From NCBI RefSeq assembly GCF_003952485.1, contig NZ_CP034447.1:1240001-1304000 (forward strand): a DNA stretch of 64,000 nucleotides, read 5' to 3'. Below, piece by piece: positions 46,601 to 58,919 of this stretch. This stretch comes from Mesorhizobium sp. M1E.F.Ca.ET.045.02.1.1. Its GTDB lineage: Bacteria; Pseudomonadota; Alphaproteobacteria; Rhizobiales; Rhizobiaceae. The notes under the pieces were generated by a model. It worked only from the letters and a program-made list of their open reading frames with translations, ran no database searches and was not told the origin of the DNA. The position numbers were made by a program, and so were the translations under genes. Each line of letters begins with the position of its first letter. The first letter of the stretch is position 1.

Positions 46601-47515
46601 TCAGTCGTCGCGTACCGCGGCTCCCTTGTCGGTCCAGGCCGGCGGCAATCCCATCCGATCGCCGACGAAGCCAACGAGACCGGGCGATTTGCCGAAGGCC
46701 TTGCAGGCGGGATATTTCGGCCCGCCGCCGACCATGGCGCGCAATTCCGCCCTCGTCGGCAGCGATGGCAGCTTGTTCAGCGGCGTCTTGCCGGTGACCA
46801 GGAGCTTGCTGAAATCGTCGCCGAACTTCGCCGCCAGGTCGTAGGCGTCGCCCTCGCGGGCGACCCGGCCGGAATCCAGCAAGGCGTTGGCGCCGCGCCC
46901 CCAGATCATCGCCGCCGCCTGTTTGCCGTTGTCGCCGATCGCTTCGGCTTCGAGCGACAGGCTGCCCAATCCGATTGGCAGACGAGGAACCGGGACCCGC
47001 ATTTCAGGCAGCGCGACGGAAACCGCCGTTGAGGCGACTTTCGAAACGCCGACCGCCAAAGCGTTCGTCGGCGTCACGTGCGTCACCATGGCATGGACCG
47101 TCAGGTCGGCGGGCTCGGTCAGATCGACCACACGGAAGCGCTGGCTCAAGCCCGAGCAGAGCGTCCTGTCGACAGCGTTGGTGACAAGGCTGCGCTGCGC
47201 TTGGGACAATGTCGATCTTCCGCCGGCGGACTGCGAGAAGCCCGTCGGAATGATCCGAACGGTCTTTGCCGCAAGCACGTCGTCCTTGCTCACCCGCATT
47301 AGTGAGCGGGCCAACAAACCGTCCGACGGTTTCAACTCGTCATAGGATTGCAGCGAGCCTACCTGATCCAGGGGCGCGGACGCGCAGCCGACCGCGAGCA
47401 TGCTCAAGACCAGCACAAACGGCCATATTACGCGGTGATCCGCGCGGCACGCGCGCGGATCGAACGGGCCACGACTGATGTGAGCCTCGCGACGGGAACG
47501 CAAGCAAGCTGCCAT
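46601..47515 (-). CDS. DUF3313-like lipoprotein
   Basis: A 304-residue protein with a lipobox (LAVGC, within FVLVLSMLAVGCASAP), so the mature protein is lipid-anchored in the cell envelope. The segment SLQSYDELKPSDGLLARSL and the following KTVRIIPTGFS fit DUF3313. The N-terminal 30 residues before the signal helix are charged and may not be translated. A 17-bp palindrome at 47568-47584 lies between this gene and the divergent TetR gene, so it is the probable repressed target. Function is unknown. Confidence 0.78.
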   Translation of the reverse strand: MAACLRSRREAHISRGPFDPRACRADHRVIWPFVLVLSMLAVGCASAPLDQVGSLQSYDELKPSDGLLARSLMRVSKDDVLAAKTVRIIPTGFSQSAGGRSTLSQAQRSLVTNAVDRTLCSGLSQRFRVVDLTEPADLTVHAMVTHVTPTNALAVGVSKVASTAVSVALPEMRVPVPRLPIGLGSLSLEAEAIGDNGKQAAAMIWGRGANALLDSGRVAREGDAYDLAAKFGDDFSKLLVTGKTPLNKLPSLPTRAELRAMVGGGPKYPACKAFGKSPGLVGFVGDRMGLPPAWTDKGAAVRDD

Positions 47516-47567
47516 GGATGCCTCTGTCTGGGTGCGCCCGGCGGGGCGTTTTGGGGGACGGTCAATA

Positions 47568-47584
47568 ATTGCACTCAGTGCAAT
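47568..47584. promoter_or_regulatory. Perfect 17-bp palindrome, probable TetR operator
   Basis: ATTGCACT-C-AGTGCAAT is a perfect palindrome in the 167-bp gap between the divergent lipoprotein and TetR genes. Position and symmetry fit an operator for the adjacent TetR regulator, controlling both genes. Confidence 0.7.
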
Positions 47585-47682
47585 AAATTGATGGCACCAT
47601 TATGGCGAGGCGTGATGACGGGACTTGAATGTGAGCCAAATTTCTTGTCGCATTTGAGGAAAGGTCGTGGCAGGAGCGCTCC

Positions 47683-48273
47683 ATGAACGATGCGCCAAAA
47701 CCGGAAGGCCTGCGCGAGCGGAAGCGGCGAGAAACGTCCCGCCGTATCGCCGACGCCGGCCTGAAGGCTTTCCTGGCCAATGGCTATGACGCGACCACGC
47801 TTGACGAGATAGCTGCTGCCGCCGGCATCTCGCGCCGGACGTTCTTCCACTACTTCAAGAGCAAGGACGAGGTGCTGTTTGCATCCCTGGGCAACCACGC
47901 AAGCGTGGTCAAAGCATCGATCCTTGCCGAGCCCCCCACGGGAACGGCGATCGACATCGCCCGCGACGCATTGCTCAATATTATCGGCAGTTTCCAGGGA
48001 TCACAAATGATGGCGACGGCCAAGATCATGCGGGAAAGCAAGACGCTGCGCTCGCGGAGGCACACGGGCTACCTGCAGTTCGAGCAAGCCATTTTCGACG
48101 GCTTATGCGAATTGCAGCCGGACCAAGCGCGCGACAGTCTGCGACTGGTCTCTCTGGTGACAGTCGTCGCGTTGCGCCTGGCCGTCGAAACATGGCAGCA
48201 GCAACACGCCAGGCATCCGCTGGCGGGATATGTCCGGGATGCCTTTGAAAGGCTGAAAACCGAGATTCGATAG
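47683..48273 (+). CDS. TetR family transcriptional regulator
   Basis: A 196-residue regulator with the TetR HTH ANGYDATTLDEIAAAAGISR and RRTFFHYFKSKDEVLFASLG near residues 30-65, then an all-helical ligand domain. AGGA lies upstream of the start. Divergent from the DUF3313 lipoprotein gene with a palindromic operator between them, so it likely represses envelope genes 45945-47515 and itself. The ligand is unknown. Confidence 0.9.
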   Translation: MNDAPKPEGLRERKRRETSRRIADAGLKAFLANGYDATTLDEIAAAAGISRRTFFHYFKSKDEVLFASLGNHASVVKASILAEPPTGTAIDIARDALLNIIGSFQGSQMMATAKIMRESKTLRSRRHTGYLQFEQAIFDGLCELQPDQARDSLRLVSLVTVVALRLAVETWQQQHARHPLAGYVRDAFERLKTEIR

Positions 48274-48312
48274 ATCCAGCCGCCTGAGGCGTCGCAAAGA
48301 ACACAAGCCGTG

Positions 48313-48341
48313 TTGACTCATTGTACCGATCGGTACAATAT
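48313..48341 (+). promoter_or_regulatory. Promoter with embedded 20-bp palindromic TetR operator
   Basis: TTGACT (48313-48318) and CAATAT (48336-48341) are 17 bp apart. The perfect palindrome ATTGTACCGATCGGTACAAT (48320-48339) fills the spacer and overlaps the -10, so a bound repressor would exclude RNA polymerase. The ACCGATCGGT core is common in TetR operators. It drives the DUF1348 gene and the TetR gene behind it. Confidence 0.8.
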
Positions 48342-48372
48342 CCGGTCAACCGAACGAGGACAGGAGATTTTC

Positions 48373-48837
48373 ATGAGCCGTCCACCATTGCCGCCTTTCA
48401 CGGCCGAAACAGCAGCGCAGAAGGCACGGCTCGCCGAGGACGCCTGGAACAGCCGCGACGCGGAGCGGGTGTCGCTCGCCTATACCGAGGACAGCATCTG
48501 GCGGAACCGGGCCGAATTCATTTCCGGCCGCGCCGAGATCGTTGGCTTCCTGAAGCGCAAGTGGGCGCGCGAGCTGGATTACCGCCTGATCAAGGAGGTC
48601 TGGACCTGGAACGACAACCGCATCGCCGTGCGCTTCGCCTACGAATGGCGCGACGACAGCGGCCACTGGTTCCGCTCCTACGGCAACGAGAATTGGGAGT
48701 TCGACGAAGCCGGGCTCATGCGCCGCCGCGTGGCGAGCATCAACGACCTGCCGATCGTTGAAGGCGAGCGGAAGTACCACTGGCCGCTCGGCCGCCGGCC
48801 GGACGACCATCCCGGCCTCTCGGAACTCGGGCTTTAG
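48373..48837 (+). CDS. DUF1348 (SnoaL/NTF2-like fold) protein
   Basis: A 154-residue protein: [39 protein letters not shown] and [18 protein letters not shown] are the DUF1348 pattern, an NTF2-like barrel. AGGAG lies six bases before the ATG at 48373, so upstream in-frame starts are rejected. Members are often induced by electrophile or oxidative stress, but no activity is established. It is in one transcript with the TetR gene 9 bp downstream. Confidence 0.87.
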   Translation: MSRPPLPPFTAETAAQKARLAEDAWNSRDAERVSLAYTEDSIWRNRAEFISGRAEIVGFLKRKWARELDYRLIKEVWTWNDNRIAVRFAYEWRDDSGHWFRSYGNENWEFDEAGLMRRRVASINDLPIVEGERKYHWPLGRRPDDHPGLSELGL

Positions 48838-48846
48838 GGCGAATGG

Positions 48847-49416
48847 ATGCGGCGCATCGCTCCGGATCGCGACCAGTTGCTGGGGATCGTGGCCGAGGTT
48901 TTCCGCGAGCATGGCTATGAGGGCGCCAGCCTGGCCTTGATCGGCGAGGCGACAGGGCTCGGCAAGGGAAGCCTCTACCACTTCTTTCCCGGCGGCAAGG
49001 AAGAGATGGCGAGAGCCGTCATTGCCCATATCGATGGCTGGTTCGAGGACAATGTCTTTGCGCCCTTGCGCGACAACTCAGATCCAAGAACGGGGATCGG
49101 GCAGATGCTCGATGCGACCGACAGCTACTTCCGCTCGGGGCGCCGGATTTGCCTCATCGGCGCCTTCGCGCTGGATGAATCCCGCGACCTCTTCGCCGGC
49201 CAAATAAGGGACTATTTCGGCCGCTGGGTTATGCAGCTTGCCGAGGCGCTGACCCGAGATGGTCATGAACGAGCCAAGGCAACCGAGCTAGCCGAGGAAA
49301 CCGTCGCCGCCGTCCAGGGTGCACTCACGCTTGCCCGCGCCGCTGACGATGCCAGCGTATTTTCGCGAGCGCTGGGCAGGATGCGCATGCGGCTTGGGCT
49401 GCCGGCAAGCGACTAA
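48847..49416 (+). CDS. TetR family transcriptional regulator
   Basis: A 189-residue regulator with the HTH REHGYEGASLALIGEATGLG and KGSLYHFFPGGKEEMARAVI. The C-terminal domain has SGRRICLIGAFALDESRDLF, resembling the YxaF/LmrA-like group with a Cys that may sense electrophiles. It follows the DUF1348 gene by 9 bp, and the operator in that promoter makes autoregulation likely. The start ATG follows AGGG about nine bases upstream. Confidence 0.9.
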   Translation: MRRIAPDRDQLLGIVAEVFREHGYEGASLALIGEATGLGKGSLYHFFPGGKEEMARAVIAHIDGWFEDNVFAPLRDNSDPRTGIGQMLDATDSYFRSGRRICLIGAFALDESRDLFAGQIRDYFGRWVMQLAEALTRDGHERAKATELAEETVAAVQGALTLARAADDASVFSRALGRMRMRLGLPASD

Positions 49417-49469
49417 AGCGTGTCGCGCTGAAACGGATTCAGGCGATGCGCTTTAAGTCTTTAGTTTTT

Positions 49470-49518
49470 ATGTATGTCGTTTTCGCAAAACCGCTGCACA
49501 CTTTTGCGCGACATGCAT
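49470..49518. repeat. Single dispersed copy of the 35603-type palindrome
   Basis: ATGTATGTCGTTTTCGCAAA ... CACTTTTGCGCGACATGCAT is a diverged copy of the unit found four times at 35603-35819. The flank GCGCTTTAAGTCTTT is also shared with 35582-35596. It lies between the TetR gene and the convergent MBL-fold gene, probably ending both transcripts. Paired changes in the inner stem (CGCAAAA/TTTTGCG instead of CCCAAAA/TTTTGGG) preserve base pairing. Confidence 0.85.
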
Positions 49519-49524
49519 TGACCT

Positions 49525-50358
49525 CTAGACAGGTTCGAAGCGGAAAGCTGTTTCGGTTCGATGAACCCGACCGACGCCGGGTGAATCGAGATGCGCGCCT
49601 GCAACGAAATGGTCGTTGTCGGCAGCAAGGCCCAGTATTCGCAACCGGCTTGCACGCGCCTGCGCCTGGTCGGCGTCGAACTCCCATGCGATCTCCGGGC
49701 GATCGAACTGAAGCGACGGCACATGCACGGTGTCGCCCCAGATCAACAGTGTCTCGCCCCCACTCACAACGCGAAAGCATGTGTGACCGACTTCGTGACC
49801 GGGAATGGCGATCGTCTCGATATCCGTGCTCAGGCGTTGCCCGGCGTCGAAGGGCTGGGCTCGATCATGGAAGCGCTGCAGCCTTGCCACTGCCCGGAAC
49901 ATGTCGAGCTCCGGCCGCGGGACAAGCAGGCGGGAGAGCTGCGGGAAACCGTCCTCGCCGTCGGCAAGGACGAGCCCGTGGATATGGTCGAGATGCGTGT
50001 GAGTGAACGCAACCGTGCGTATCCGATCGATTGCGATCCGCGCCTCGCTCAACGCCTGCGGCAGAAACCCCATCGTCGGGTGCCAGGCGTTCGAGGACCC
50101 GGTATCGATCAGCGTGATTTCACGGCCGTCGTCGATGGCAAAGGCATTGACCGATAATCTGAGCGCGCCGTCGAAGAGCGGCACCCGCGATGGGAAATCG
50201 GCGCCGAAAGGCTTGTCTCCCGGCTGGCGCAGCCGCCGGACCGGCATGTCGACATACCCGTCCCGCAGCGAGGTAACCCTCATGTCTGCGATTTCATAGG
50301 TCGTGTGATGAGACCCGGCTGAGATTCGTTCCAATGCTTGCTCTCTGTTCGGTCGCAA
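49525..50358 (-). CDS. MBL-fold metallo-hydrolase
   Basis: A 277-residue metallo-beta-lactamase-fold enzyme with the zinc motif TVAFTHTHLDHIHG (HxHxDH), IPGHEVGHTCFRV and IWGDTVHVPSLQF. It resembles the group containing AHL lactonases and methyl-parathion hydrolase-like proteins; no specific substrate is indicated. No signal peptide is clear. It follows the aldo/keto reductase gene by 19 bp and is probably co-transcribed with it. Confidence 0.88.
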   Translation of the reverse strand: MRPNREQALERISAGSHHTTYEIADMRVTSLRDGYVDMPVRRLRQPGDKPFGADFPSRVPLFDGALRLSVNAFAIDDGREITLIDTGSSNAWHPTMGFLPQALSEARIAIDRIRTVAFTHTHLDHIHGLVLADGEDGFPQLSRLLVPRPELDMFRAVARLQRFHDRAQPFDAGQRLSTDIETIAIPGHEVGHTCFRVVSGGETLLIWGDTVHVPSLQFDRPEIAWEFDADQAQARASRLRILGLAADNDHFVAGAHLDSPGVGRVHRTETAFRFEPV

Positions 50359-50377
50359 ATTTCGGTGAGGTTCGGCC

Positions 50378-51223
50378 TCAGATCATCTCCAACCCGCGCT
50401 TGCGCGTCGGCGGCGGGAAGGCGCGGTCGAGCTCGGCGAAGTCCTCCGCCGTCAGCCTGATGGCAAGCGCGGCGGCGTTCTGGCGGACGTGCTCCTGCCG
50501 GCTGGCCTTCGGGATGGCGATGACGCCCTTCTGCGCCATCACCCATGCGAGCGCGATCTGTGCCGCCGTGGCCTTGTGGCGGGCAGCTACGGCATCAAGC
50601 CTCGCATTGCGGGCGAGCGCGCCCTGCTCGACCGGCGAATAGGCCATCAGCGGAATGCCGCGCTTAAGGCTCCAGGGCGCGAGATCGAATTCCGGGCCAC
50701 GCCGCGAGAGATTGTAGAGGACCTGGTTGGTCTGGACGTTGCCTCCGGAGGGCAGGCCGACCAGCTCCTCCATCTCGTCGGTGTCGAAATTGCTGACGCC
50801 CCAGTGGCGGATCTTGCCGGCGGCTTTCAAGGCCTCGAAGGCTTCGACGGTTTCGGCCAAGGGAACGCTGCCCGGCCAATGCAGCAGATAGAGATCGATG
50901 CGATCGGTGGAAAGCCGCCTCAAGCTGTTCTCGCAGGCCCGCTTCACGCCGGTGCGCGAAGCGTTGGTCGGCAGCACCTTTGAAACCAGAAAGGTCTCGT
51001 CGCGGCGCCCGGCGATGGCTTCCGCCACCACTTCCTCCGCGCCGCCGCCGGCATACATCTCCGCCGTGTCGATCAACGTGATGCCCAGGTCCAGGCCGAG
51101 CCTCAGCGCCGCGACCTCGTCGGCGCGGCGCCGGCGGTCCTCGCCCATCTTCCAGGTGCCCTGGCCCAGCACCGGGACGGCTTCGCCGGACGGCAGGGTG
51201 GTGGTTCTGATTTCAGAAGACAT
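50378..51223 (-). CDS. Aldo/keto reductase
   Basis: A 281-residue NADPH-dependent reductase of the AKR fold, with [20 protein letters not shown] (catalytic Asp/Tyr), [12 protein letters not shown] (catalytic His) and [20 protein letters not shown] for NADPH binding. It is closest to 2,5-diketo-gluconate reductase and YeaE-like AKRs. The substrate is unknown. It is the first gene of a probable two-gene unit with the MBL-fold enzyme. Confidence 0.92.
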   Translation of the reverse strand: MSSEIRTTTLPSGEAVPVLGQGTWKMGEDRRRRADEVAALRLGLDLGITLIDTAEMYAGGGAEEVVAEAIAGRRDETFLVSKVLPTNASRTGVKRACENSLRRLSTDRIDLYLLHWPGSVPLAETVEAFEALKAAGKIRHWGVSNFDTDEMEELVGLPSGGNVQTNQVLYNLSRRGPEFDLAPWSLKRGIPLMAYSPVEQGALARNARLDAVAARHKATAAQIALAWVMAQKGVIAIPKASRQEHVRQNAAALAIRLTAEDFAELDRAFPPPTRKRGLEMI

Positions 51224-51315
51224 GGTCTGCTCCGCGTGAGGCCGGATCGCAGCACAGCCGTGGCCGGAAATCCAGACTGAAGTCCTCGCCTTCGACCGGA
51301 TTCCCGGCGAGGGAG

Positions 51316-51705
51316 TTACTTCACCGGATGCTTGGCAAGCCAGTCCTGCATCTCTCTGATCTCGGCTTCCTGCGCCTTGATGACGCCTTCGGCGAGCTTG
51401 CGGATTTCCGGATCCTTGCCGTTGGCGAGCACCACCTTGGCCATGTCGATCGCGCCCTGATGGTGCGGGATCATGCCGCGGACGAAGTCGACGTCGGCGT
51501 TGCCGGTGTAGTTGAGCATCATGTCCTCGTGCATCTTGTCCATCGCCGCCTTGTAGCCGACGGTAGCGGGGCTCTCAGCGCCCATCGCCATGCCCGACAT
51601 GTCGTGCTTCATCTCCTCGGACTGCGCCGGAACGCTTTCGAGGAACACCGCGAGCAGCATTCCCGCCGCCATCAGCAGCAGCACGATCTTCTTGGCCAGG
51701 GTCAT
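51316..51705 (-). CDS. DUF305 (CopM-like) periplasmic protein
   Basis: A 129-residue protein with an N-terminal hydrophobic segment [20 protein letters not shown], a Met/His-rich stretch [11 protein letters not shown] and the DUF305 core [20 protein letters not shown] with HEDMM. DUF305 proteins such as CopM bind copper in the periplasm. It begins 43 bp after the copA stop codon on the same strand, so it is likely part of the copper-efflux operon and hands copper on or sequesters it. Confidence 0.9.
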   Translation of the reverse strand: MTLAKKIVLLLMAAGMLLAVFLESVPAQSEEMKHDMSGMAMGAESPATVGYKAAMDKMHEDMMLNYTGNADVDFVRGMIPHHQGAIDMAKVVLANGKDPEIRKLAEGVIKAQEAEIREMQDWLAKHPVK

Positions 51706-51748
51706 TCAGGTCTCCTTTGCGGTTGGAATGCGTATCTGGGAGCTTCGC

Positions 51749-54259
<2,511 letters not shown>

Positions 54260-54291
54260 GTCGAAACGCCTCGGAATTATCGAATGGGGCG

Positions 54292-54322
54292 GAGGTAGTC
54301 CTTCCAGTAACTGGAAGGTCAA
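54292..54322 (-). promoter_or_regulatory. CueR-type copper promoter of copA
   Basis: On the minus strand TTGACC (54317-54322) and TACCTC (54292-54297) are exactly 19 bp apart. The spacer contains most of a perfect 19-bp palindrome, CCTTCCAGT-A-ACTGGAAGG (54300-54318). It closely matches the E. coli copA promoter (TTGACCTTCC...GGAAGG). It drives copA and DUF305; the probable activator is the CueR encoded at 62987. Confidence 0.92.
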
Positions 54323-54447
54323 GGGGCGGTTTCGATTTTTGGGAATTTTGGTCGTCCGGCCTTGCGCTGCATCAATCGCATGTCATTGGCAACGCGGCCG
54401 CCCGCCCCATACACAGCGCCGCGAAAACACGCTATAGACGCCGCCGA

Positions 54448-57252
54448 ATGGCAAAGATCTCCCTGAAACTCGACGAAATCATCGAAGGCGACGCCTTGCG
54501 CCGCGACATGACGGCGCTGACGAGGGCGAGCGCCGGCGACGGCTCCGGCAAGGCCACGCGCACGGCCGTCCTGCAGTTGCTCAAGGGCAGGCTTGGCGAA
54601 GGGCGAAAGATTGCCGAGGCCATGCTGAAGGAGGATGGCGGCGGCAATGCCTGCGCCGAGCGGCTGTCGCATCTGATGGATGAGCTGATCCAGGCGCTCT
54701 ACGATTTCGCCGCCGGCCATGTCTACCGGGTCAAGAACCGCTCGGCCGCCGAGCGCATGGCGGTCGTCGCGGTCGGCGGCTATGGCCGCGGCACGCTGGC
54801 GCCGGGCTCCGATATCGATCTGTTGTTCCTGCTTCCCTACAAGCAGACGCCCTGGGGCGAGCAGATCGTCGAATACATGCTCTACATGCTGTGGGACATG
54901 GGGCTGAAGGTCGGCCACGCCACCCGCAACATCGAAGAGTGCCTGAGGCTGTCGCGCACCGACATCACCATCCGCACCTCGATCCTGGAGGCGCGCTTCC
55001 TGTGGGGCGAGCGCAAGCTCTATGACGAACTGCTCACCCGCTTCGATCATGAGGTGGTGCGCACGACCGGACCGGAGTACGTGCAGGCCAAGCTCGCCGA
55101 GCGCGACGAGCGCCATGCCAAGGCGGGCGAAAGCCGCTATCTGGTCGAGCCCAACGTCAAGGACGGCAAGGGCGGCCTGCGCGACCTGCAGACGCTGTTC
55201 TGGATCGGCAAATATTTCTATCGCGTCCGCACCGGCGAGGAGCTGGTCGAGAAAGGCGTCTTCACCGAGGCCGAATATCGCGAATTCCAGAAGGCCGAGG
55301 ATTTTTTGTGGGCGGTACGCTGCCACATGCATTTCCTCACCGGCAAGGCCGAAGAGCGGCTGCATTTCGACATCCAGCGCGAGATCGCCGAGCGGCTGGG
55401 CTACACCACGCATCCCGGCCTGTCGGCGGTCGAGCGCTTCATGAAGCACTATTTCCTGGTCGCCAAGGATGTCGGCGACCTGACCCGCATCTTCTGCGCC
55501 GCGCTCGAGGAAGAGCAAGCCAAGCACGTCCCCGGCTTCAACCGCATCTTCCTCACCTTCTCGCGGCGCAAGCGCAAGCTTGCCGGCACATCCGACTTCA
55601 TCGTCGACAACCACCGCATCAACATCGCCGACGACATGGTGTTCGAGCGCGATCCGGTCAACCTGCTCCGCCTGTTCTGGTTCGCCGACAAGCATGGGCT
55701 GGAGTTCCATCCCGACGCGCTGAAGCTGCTCACCCGCTCGCTCGGCCTGGTCAACAAGTCGCTCAGGCGCGACGAGGAGGCCAACCGGCTGTTCCTCGAC
55801 ATCCTGACTTCGGACCGCAATGCAGAGCTCAACCTCAGGCGCATGAACGAGGCGGGGCTGCTCGGCAAGCTGATCCCCGACTTCGGCAAGATCGTCGCCA
55901 TGATGCAGTTCTCGATGTACCACCATTATACGGTGGACGAGCATCTCATCCGCTGCATCGGCGTGCTGGCCGAGATCGAGCGCGGCGACGGCGCCAAGGT
56001 GCATCCGCTGGCGCATTCGCTGATGCCGGGGCTGAAGAAGAGCCGCGAGGCGCTCTATGTCGCCGTGCTGCTGCACGACATCGCCAAGGGCCGGCCGGAG
56101 GACCATTCGGAGGCCGGCGCCAGGATCGCACGGCGCATCTGCCCGCATATGGGGTTGTCGGCCGCCGACACCGAGACCGTCGCCTGGCTGGTCGAAAACC
56201 ATCTCGTCATGTCGATGACGGCGCAGACGCGCGACCTCAACGACCGCAAGACGATCGAGGATTTTGCTTCGATCGTGCAGTCGGTCGAACGGCTGAAGCT
56301 GCTGCTCGTCCTCACCGTCTGCGACATCAGGGGTGTCGGGCCGGGCGTCTGGAACGGCTGGAAGGGGCAACTGCTGCGCACGCTCTATTTCGAGACCGAG
56401 CTGCTTTTGACCGGCGGCTTCTCCGAGGTGTCGCGCGCCGAGCGCACCGCGGCGGCGCGCGAGCGGCTGGCCGAGGCGCTCTCCGCCTGGCCGGCGAAAG
56501 AACGCAAGCGCTATGTCGCCCAGCACTACGAGAACTATCTGCTGACCGTCGACCTGCCCGACCAGTTGCGCCACGCCGAATTCATCCGCGAGGCGGACGC
56601 CGCCGGCAAGAAGCTCGCCACCATGGTGAAGACCCACGAATTCGAGGCGGTGACCGAAATCACAGTGCTCGCGCAGGACCATCCGCGCCTGCTCTCGGTG
56701 ATTGCCGGCGCGTGCGCGGGGGCCGGCGGCAACATCGTCGACGCGCAGATCTTCACCACCTCGGACGGGCGCGCGCTTGATACCATCCTGATCTCGAGGG
56801 AATTCGACCTCGATGAGGACGAGCGTCGTCGTGCCGAGCGCGTCGGGCGGCTGATCGAGGACGTGCTGTCCGGCAGGAGCTGGCTGCCCGAGATGATCGA
56901 GAAGCGCACCAAGCCGAAGCGCGGCGCCAAGGCTTTCCGCATTCCGCCGCGCGCCGAGATCCGCAACACGCTGTCGAACCGCTTTTCCGTCATCGAGATC
57001 GAGGGGCTGGACCGGCCGGGCCTGCTTTCCGAGATCACCGGCGCGCTTTCGGACCTTTCGCTCGACATCGCCTCGGCCCACATCACCACCTTCGGCGAAA
57101 AGGTCATCGACACCTTCTACGTCACCGACCTCACCGGACAGAAGATCGACAGCCCGACGCGCACGGCCACCATCCACAAACGGCTGATCGACACGCTGGA
57201 CGGCAATGCGCCCGAACGCAACGGCAAGGCCAAGGCGGCGGCGGCCGAGTGA
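54448..57252 (+). CDS. glnD: Bifunctional uridylyltransferase/uridylyl-removing enzyme
   Basis: A 934-residue nitrogen sensor that uridylylates PII when glutamine is low and removes UMP when it is high. The nucleotidyltransferase domain has [19 protein letters not shown]; the PII-UTase/HD domain has [20 protein letters not shown]; two ACT domains at the C-terminus ([20 protein letters not shown] and [18 protein letters not shown]) bind glutamine. The ATG at 54448 fits the family start [11 protein letters not shown]; the open frame upstream runs into the copA promoter. murJ follows 46 bp later. Confidence 0.96.
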   Translation: MAKISLKLDEIIEGDALRRDMTALTRASAGDGSGKATRTAVLQLLKGRLGEGRKIAEAMLKEDGGGNACAERLSHLMDELIQALYDFAAGHVYRVKNRSAAERMAVVAVGGYGRGTLAPGSDIDLLFLLPYKQTPWGEQIVEYMLYMLWDMGLKVGHATRNIEECLRLSRTDITIRTSILEARFLWGERKLYDELLTRFDHEVVRTTGPEYVQAKLAERDERHAKAGESRYLVEPNVKDGKGGLRDLQTLFWIGKYFYRVRTGEELVEKGVFTEAEYREFQKAEDFLWAVRCHMHFLTGKAEERLHFDIQREIAERLGYTTHPGLSAVERFMKHYFLVAKDVGDLTRIFCAALEEEQAKHVPGFNRIFLTFSRRKRKLAGTSDFIVDNHRINIADDMVFERDPVNLLRLFWFADKHGLEFHPDALKLLTRSLGLVNKSLRRDEEANRLFLDILTSDRNAELNLRRMNEAGLLGKLIPDFGKIVAMMQFSMYHHYTVDEHLIRCIGVLAEIERGDGAKVHPLAHSLMPGLKKSREALYVAVLLHDIAKGRPEDHSEAGARIARRICPHMGLSAADTETVAWLVENHLVMSMTAQTRDLNDRKTIEDFASIVQSVERLKLLLVLTVCDIRGVGPGVWNGWKGQLLRTLYFETELLLTGGFSEVSRAERTAAARERLAEALSAWPAKERKRYVAQHYENYLLTVDLPDQLRHAEFIREADAAGKKLATMVKTHEFEAVTEITVLAQDHPRLLSVIAGACAGAGGNIVDAQIFTTSDGRALDTILISREFDLDEDERRRAERVGRLIEDVLSGRSWLPEMIEKRTKPKRGAKAFRIPPRAEIRNTLSNRFSVIEIEGLDRPGLLSEITGALSDLSLDIASAHITTFGEKVIDTFYVTDLTGQKIDSPTRTATIHKRLIDTLDGNAPERNGKAKAAAAE

Positions 57253-57298
57253 TCATCACCATCCATTTGACGCAATTGCGCAGGCAGTCATCCACCGC

Positions 57299-58903
57299 AT
57301 GAGCCTTGTCAAGAAATTCGCCACCGTCGCTTCCGGCACGCTGATGAGCCGCGCGCTGGGTTTCGGCCGCGAGATGCTGATGGCGGCGGCGCTCGGCACC
57401 GGGCCGGTCGCCGACGCCTTCAACGCTGCCTTCCAGTTCCCCAACACCTTCCGCCGGCTGTTCGCCGAAGGGGCTTTCAACGCCGCCTTCGTGCCGCTCT
57501 TCGCCAAGGAGATCGAGACGCACGGCACCGACGGCGCCAAGCGCTTTTCGGAAGAGGTGTTCGGCGTGCTGTTCTCGGCGCTGCTCGCGCTCACCATCGC
57601 CATGGAACTGGCGATGCCGCTGATCGTCCGCTACCTGGTGGCGCCGGGCTTTGCCGACATTCCGGGCAAGTTCGAGACGACCGTCCGGCTGGCGACGATC
57701 ATGTTCCCGTATCTGATCTGCATGTCGCTCGGCGCCATGATGGCGGGCATGCTGAATTCGCTCCGCCGCTATTTCGCCGCTGCGATCGCGCCCGCTTTCC
57801 TCAACATCATCCTGATCAGCGTGCTCGGCTATGCCTGGTATCACGGGCTGGATGCGCATGATGTCGGCTACGGGCTTTCCTGGGGCGTGCTGGCGGCCGG
57901 CATCGTGCAGCTCGCCATCGTCTGGGTGGCGGTGCGCCATGCCGGCATCTCGATCGGTTTCCGCCGGCCGCACCTGACGCCGAACGTCAAACGGCTGCTG
58001 ATCCTGGCGCTGCCGGCGGCGATCACCGGCGGCATCACCCAGATCAACCAGCTTATCGGCACGGCGATCGCCTCGGGGCAGAACAGCGCCGTGTCGTCGC
58101 TGGCCTATGCCGACCGCATCTACCAGCTCCCGCTCGGCGTCGTCGGCGTGGCGGTGGCGATCGTGCTGTTGCCGGAGCTGTCGCGGGCGCTGAAGTCGGG
58201 CAATCTGATCGAGGCGGCGAACCTGCAGAACCGCTCGGTCGAGTTCACGCTGTTCATGACGCTGCCGGCCGCCGCGGCGCTCTGGGTGATGTCGGAACCG
58301 ATCGTGCGGCTGGTCTACGAGCGCGGTGCGTTCGCCGCCAACCACTCGACGCCGATCGTCGCCTCGATCCTGGCGATCTTCGGCCTCGGCCTGCCGGCCT
58401 TCGTGCTGATCAAGGCCTTCACGCCCGGCTATTTCGCGCGCGAGGACACGCGCACGCCGATGGTCTTCGCCGCCATCTCGGTCGGCGTGAACGTCGCCAT
58501 CGCGCTGTCCTTGTTCCCCTCGATGGGCGCGCCCGGCATCGCGGTCGCTTCGGCCGTCGCCGGCTGGGTCAATGCGCTGATGCTGCTCGGCATGCTGATC
58601 CGGCGCGGCCACTGGGGCCGCGACATACCGCTCTTGAACCGCATTCCAAGGCTCGTCCTGTCCGCTGTGATCATGGCCACGGCGCTCTACTTCGCCGAGC
58701 ATTATTTTGCCACCCAGCTTGGGCCTGGTTCGCCGCTGGTGGTCAAGGCGACGACCGTGCTTGCGCTGGTCGGCGGCGGCGCGGCGCTCTATTTCATCAC
58801 CGCTTTCGGCACCGGCGGCGCCGATTTCGGCATGATCCGCAGGAACGTCAAGCGCGGCTCGAAGGCGGAGCCGCCGGTCACGGAACAGTCTCCAGATCCG
58901 TGA
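57299..58903 (+). CDS. murJ: Lipid II flippase MurJ
   Basis: A 534-residue MOP-superfamily flippase with 13-14 predicted helices. The N-terminal MSLVKKFATVASGTLMSRAL and ALGTGPVADAFNAAFQFPNT, and the repeated RLFAEGAFNAAFVPLF, are typical of MurJ/MviN. It moves lipid II across the inner membrane for peptidoglycan synthesis. It starts 46 bp after glnD; the glnD-murJ-trpS order is conserved in rhizobia. Confidence 0.95.
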   Translation: MSLVKKFATVASGTLMSRALGFGREMLMAAALGTGPVADAFNAAFQFPNTFRRLFAEGAFNAAFVPLFAKEIETHGTDGAKRFSEEVFGVLFSALLALTIAMELAMPLIVRYLVAPGFADIPGKFETTVRLATIMFPYLICMSLGAMMAGMLNSLRRYFAAAIAPAFLNIILISVLGYAWYHGLDAHDVGYGLSWGVLAAGIVQLAIVWVAVRHAGISIGFRRPHLTPNVKRLLILALPAAITGGITQINQLIGTAIASGQNSAVSSLAYADRIYQLPLGVVGVAVAIVLLPELSRALKSGNLIEAANLQNRSVEFTLFMTLPAAAALWVMSEPIVRLVYERGAFAANHSTPIVASILAIFGLGLPAFVLIKAFTPGYFAREDTRTPMVFAAISVGVNVAIALSLFPSMGAPGIAVASAVAGWVNALMLLGMLIRRGHWGRDIPLLNRIPRLVLSAVIMATALYFAEHYFATQLGPGSPLVVKATTVLALVGGGAALYFITAFGTGGADFGMIRRNVKRGSKAEPPVTEQSPDP

Positions 58904-58919
58904 GTGCCGTCGACAGGCA

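Noticed and set aside
54319..57177. 952-codon minus-strand frame opposite glnD
   Set aside because: Its translation has no family similarity and the plus-strand GlnD is complete with all domains.
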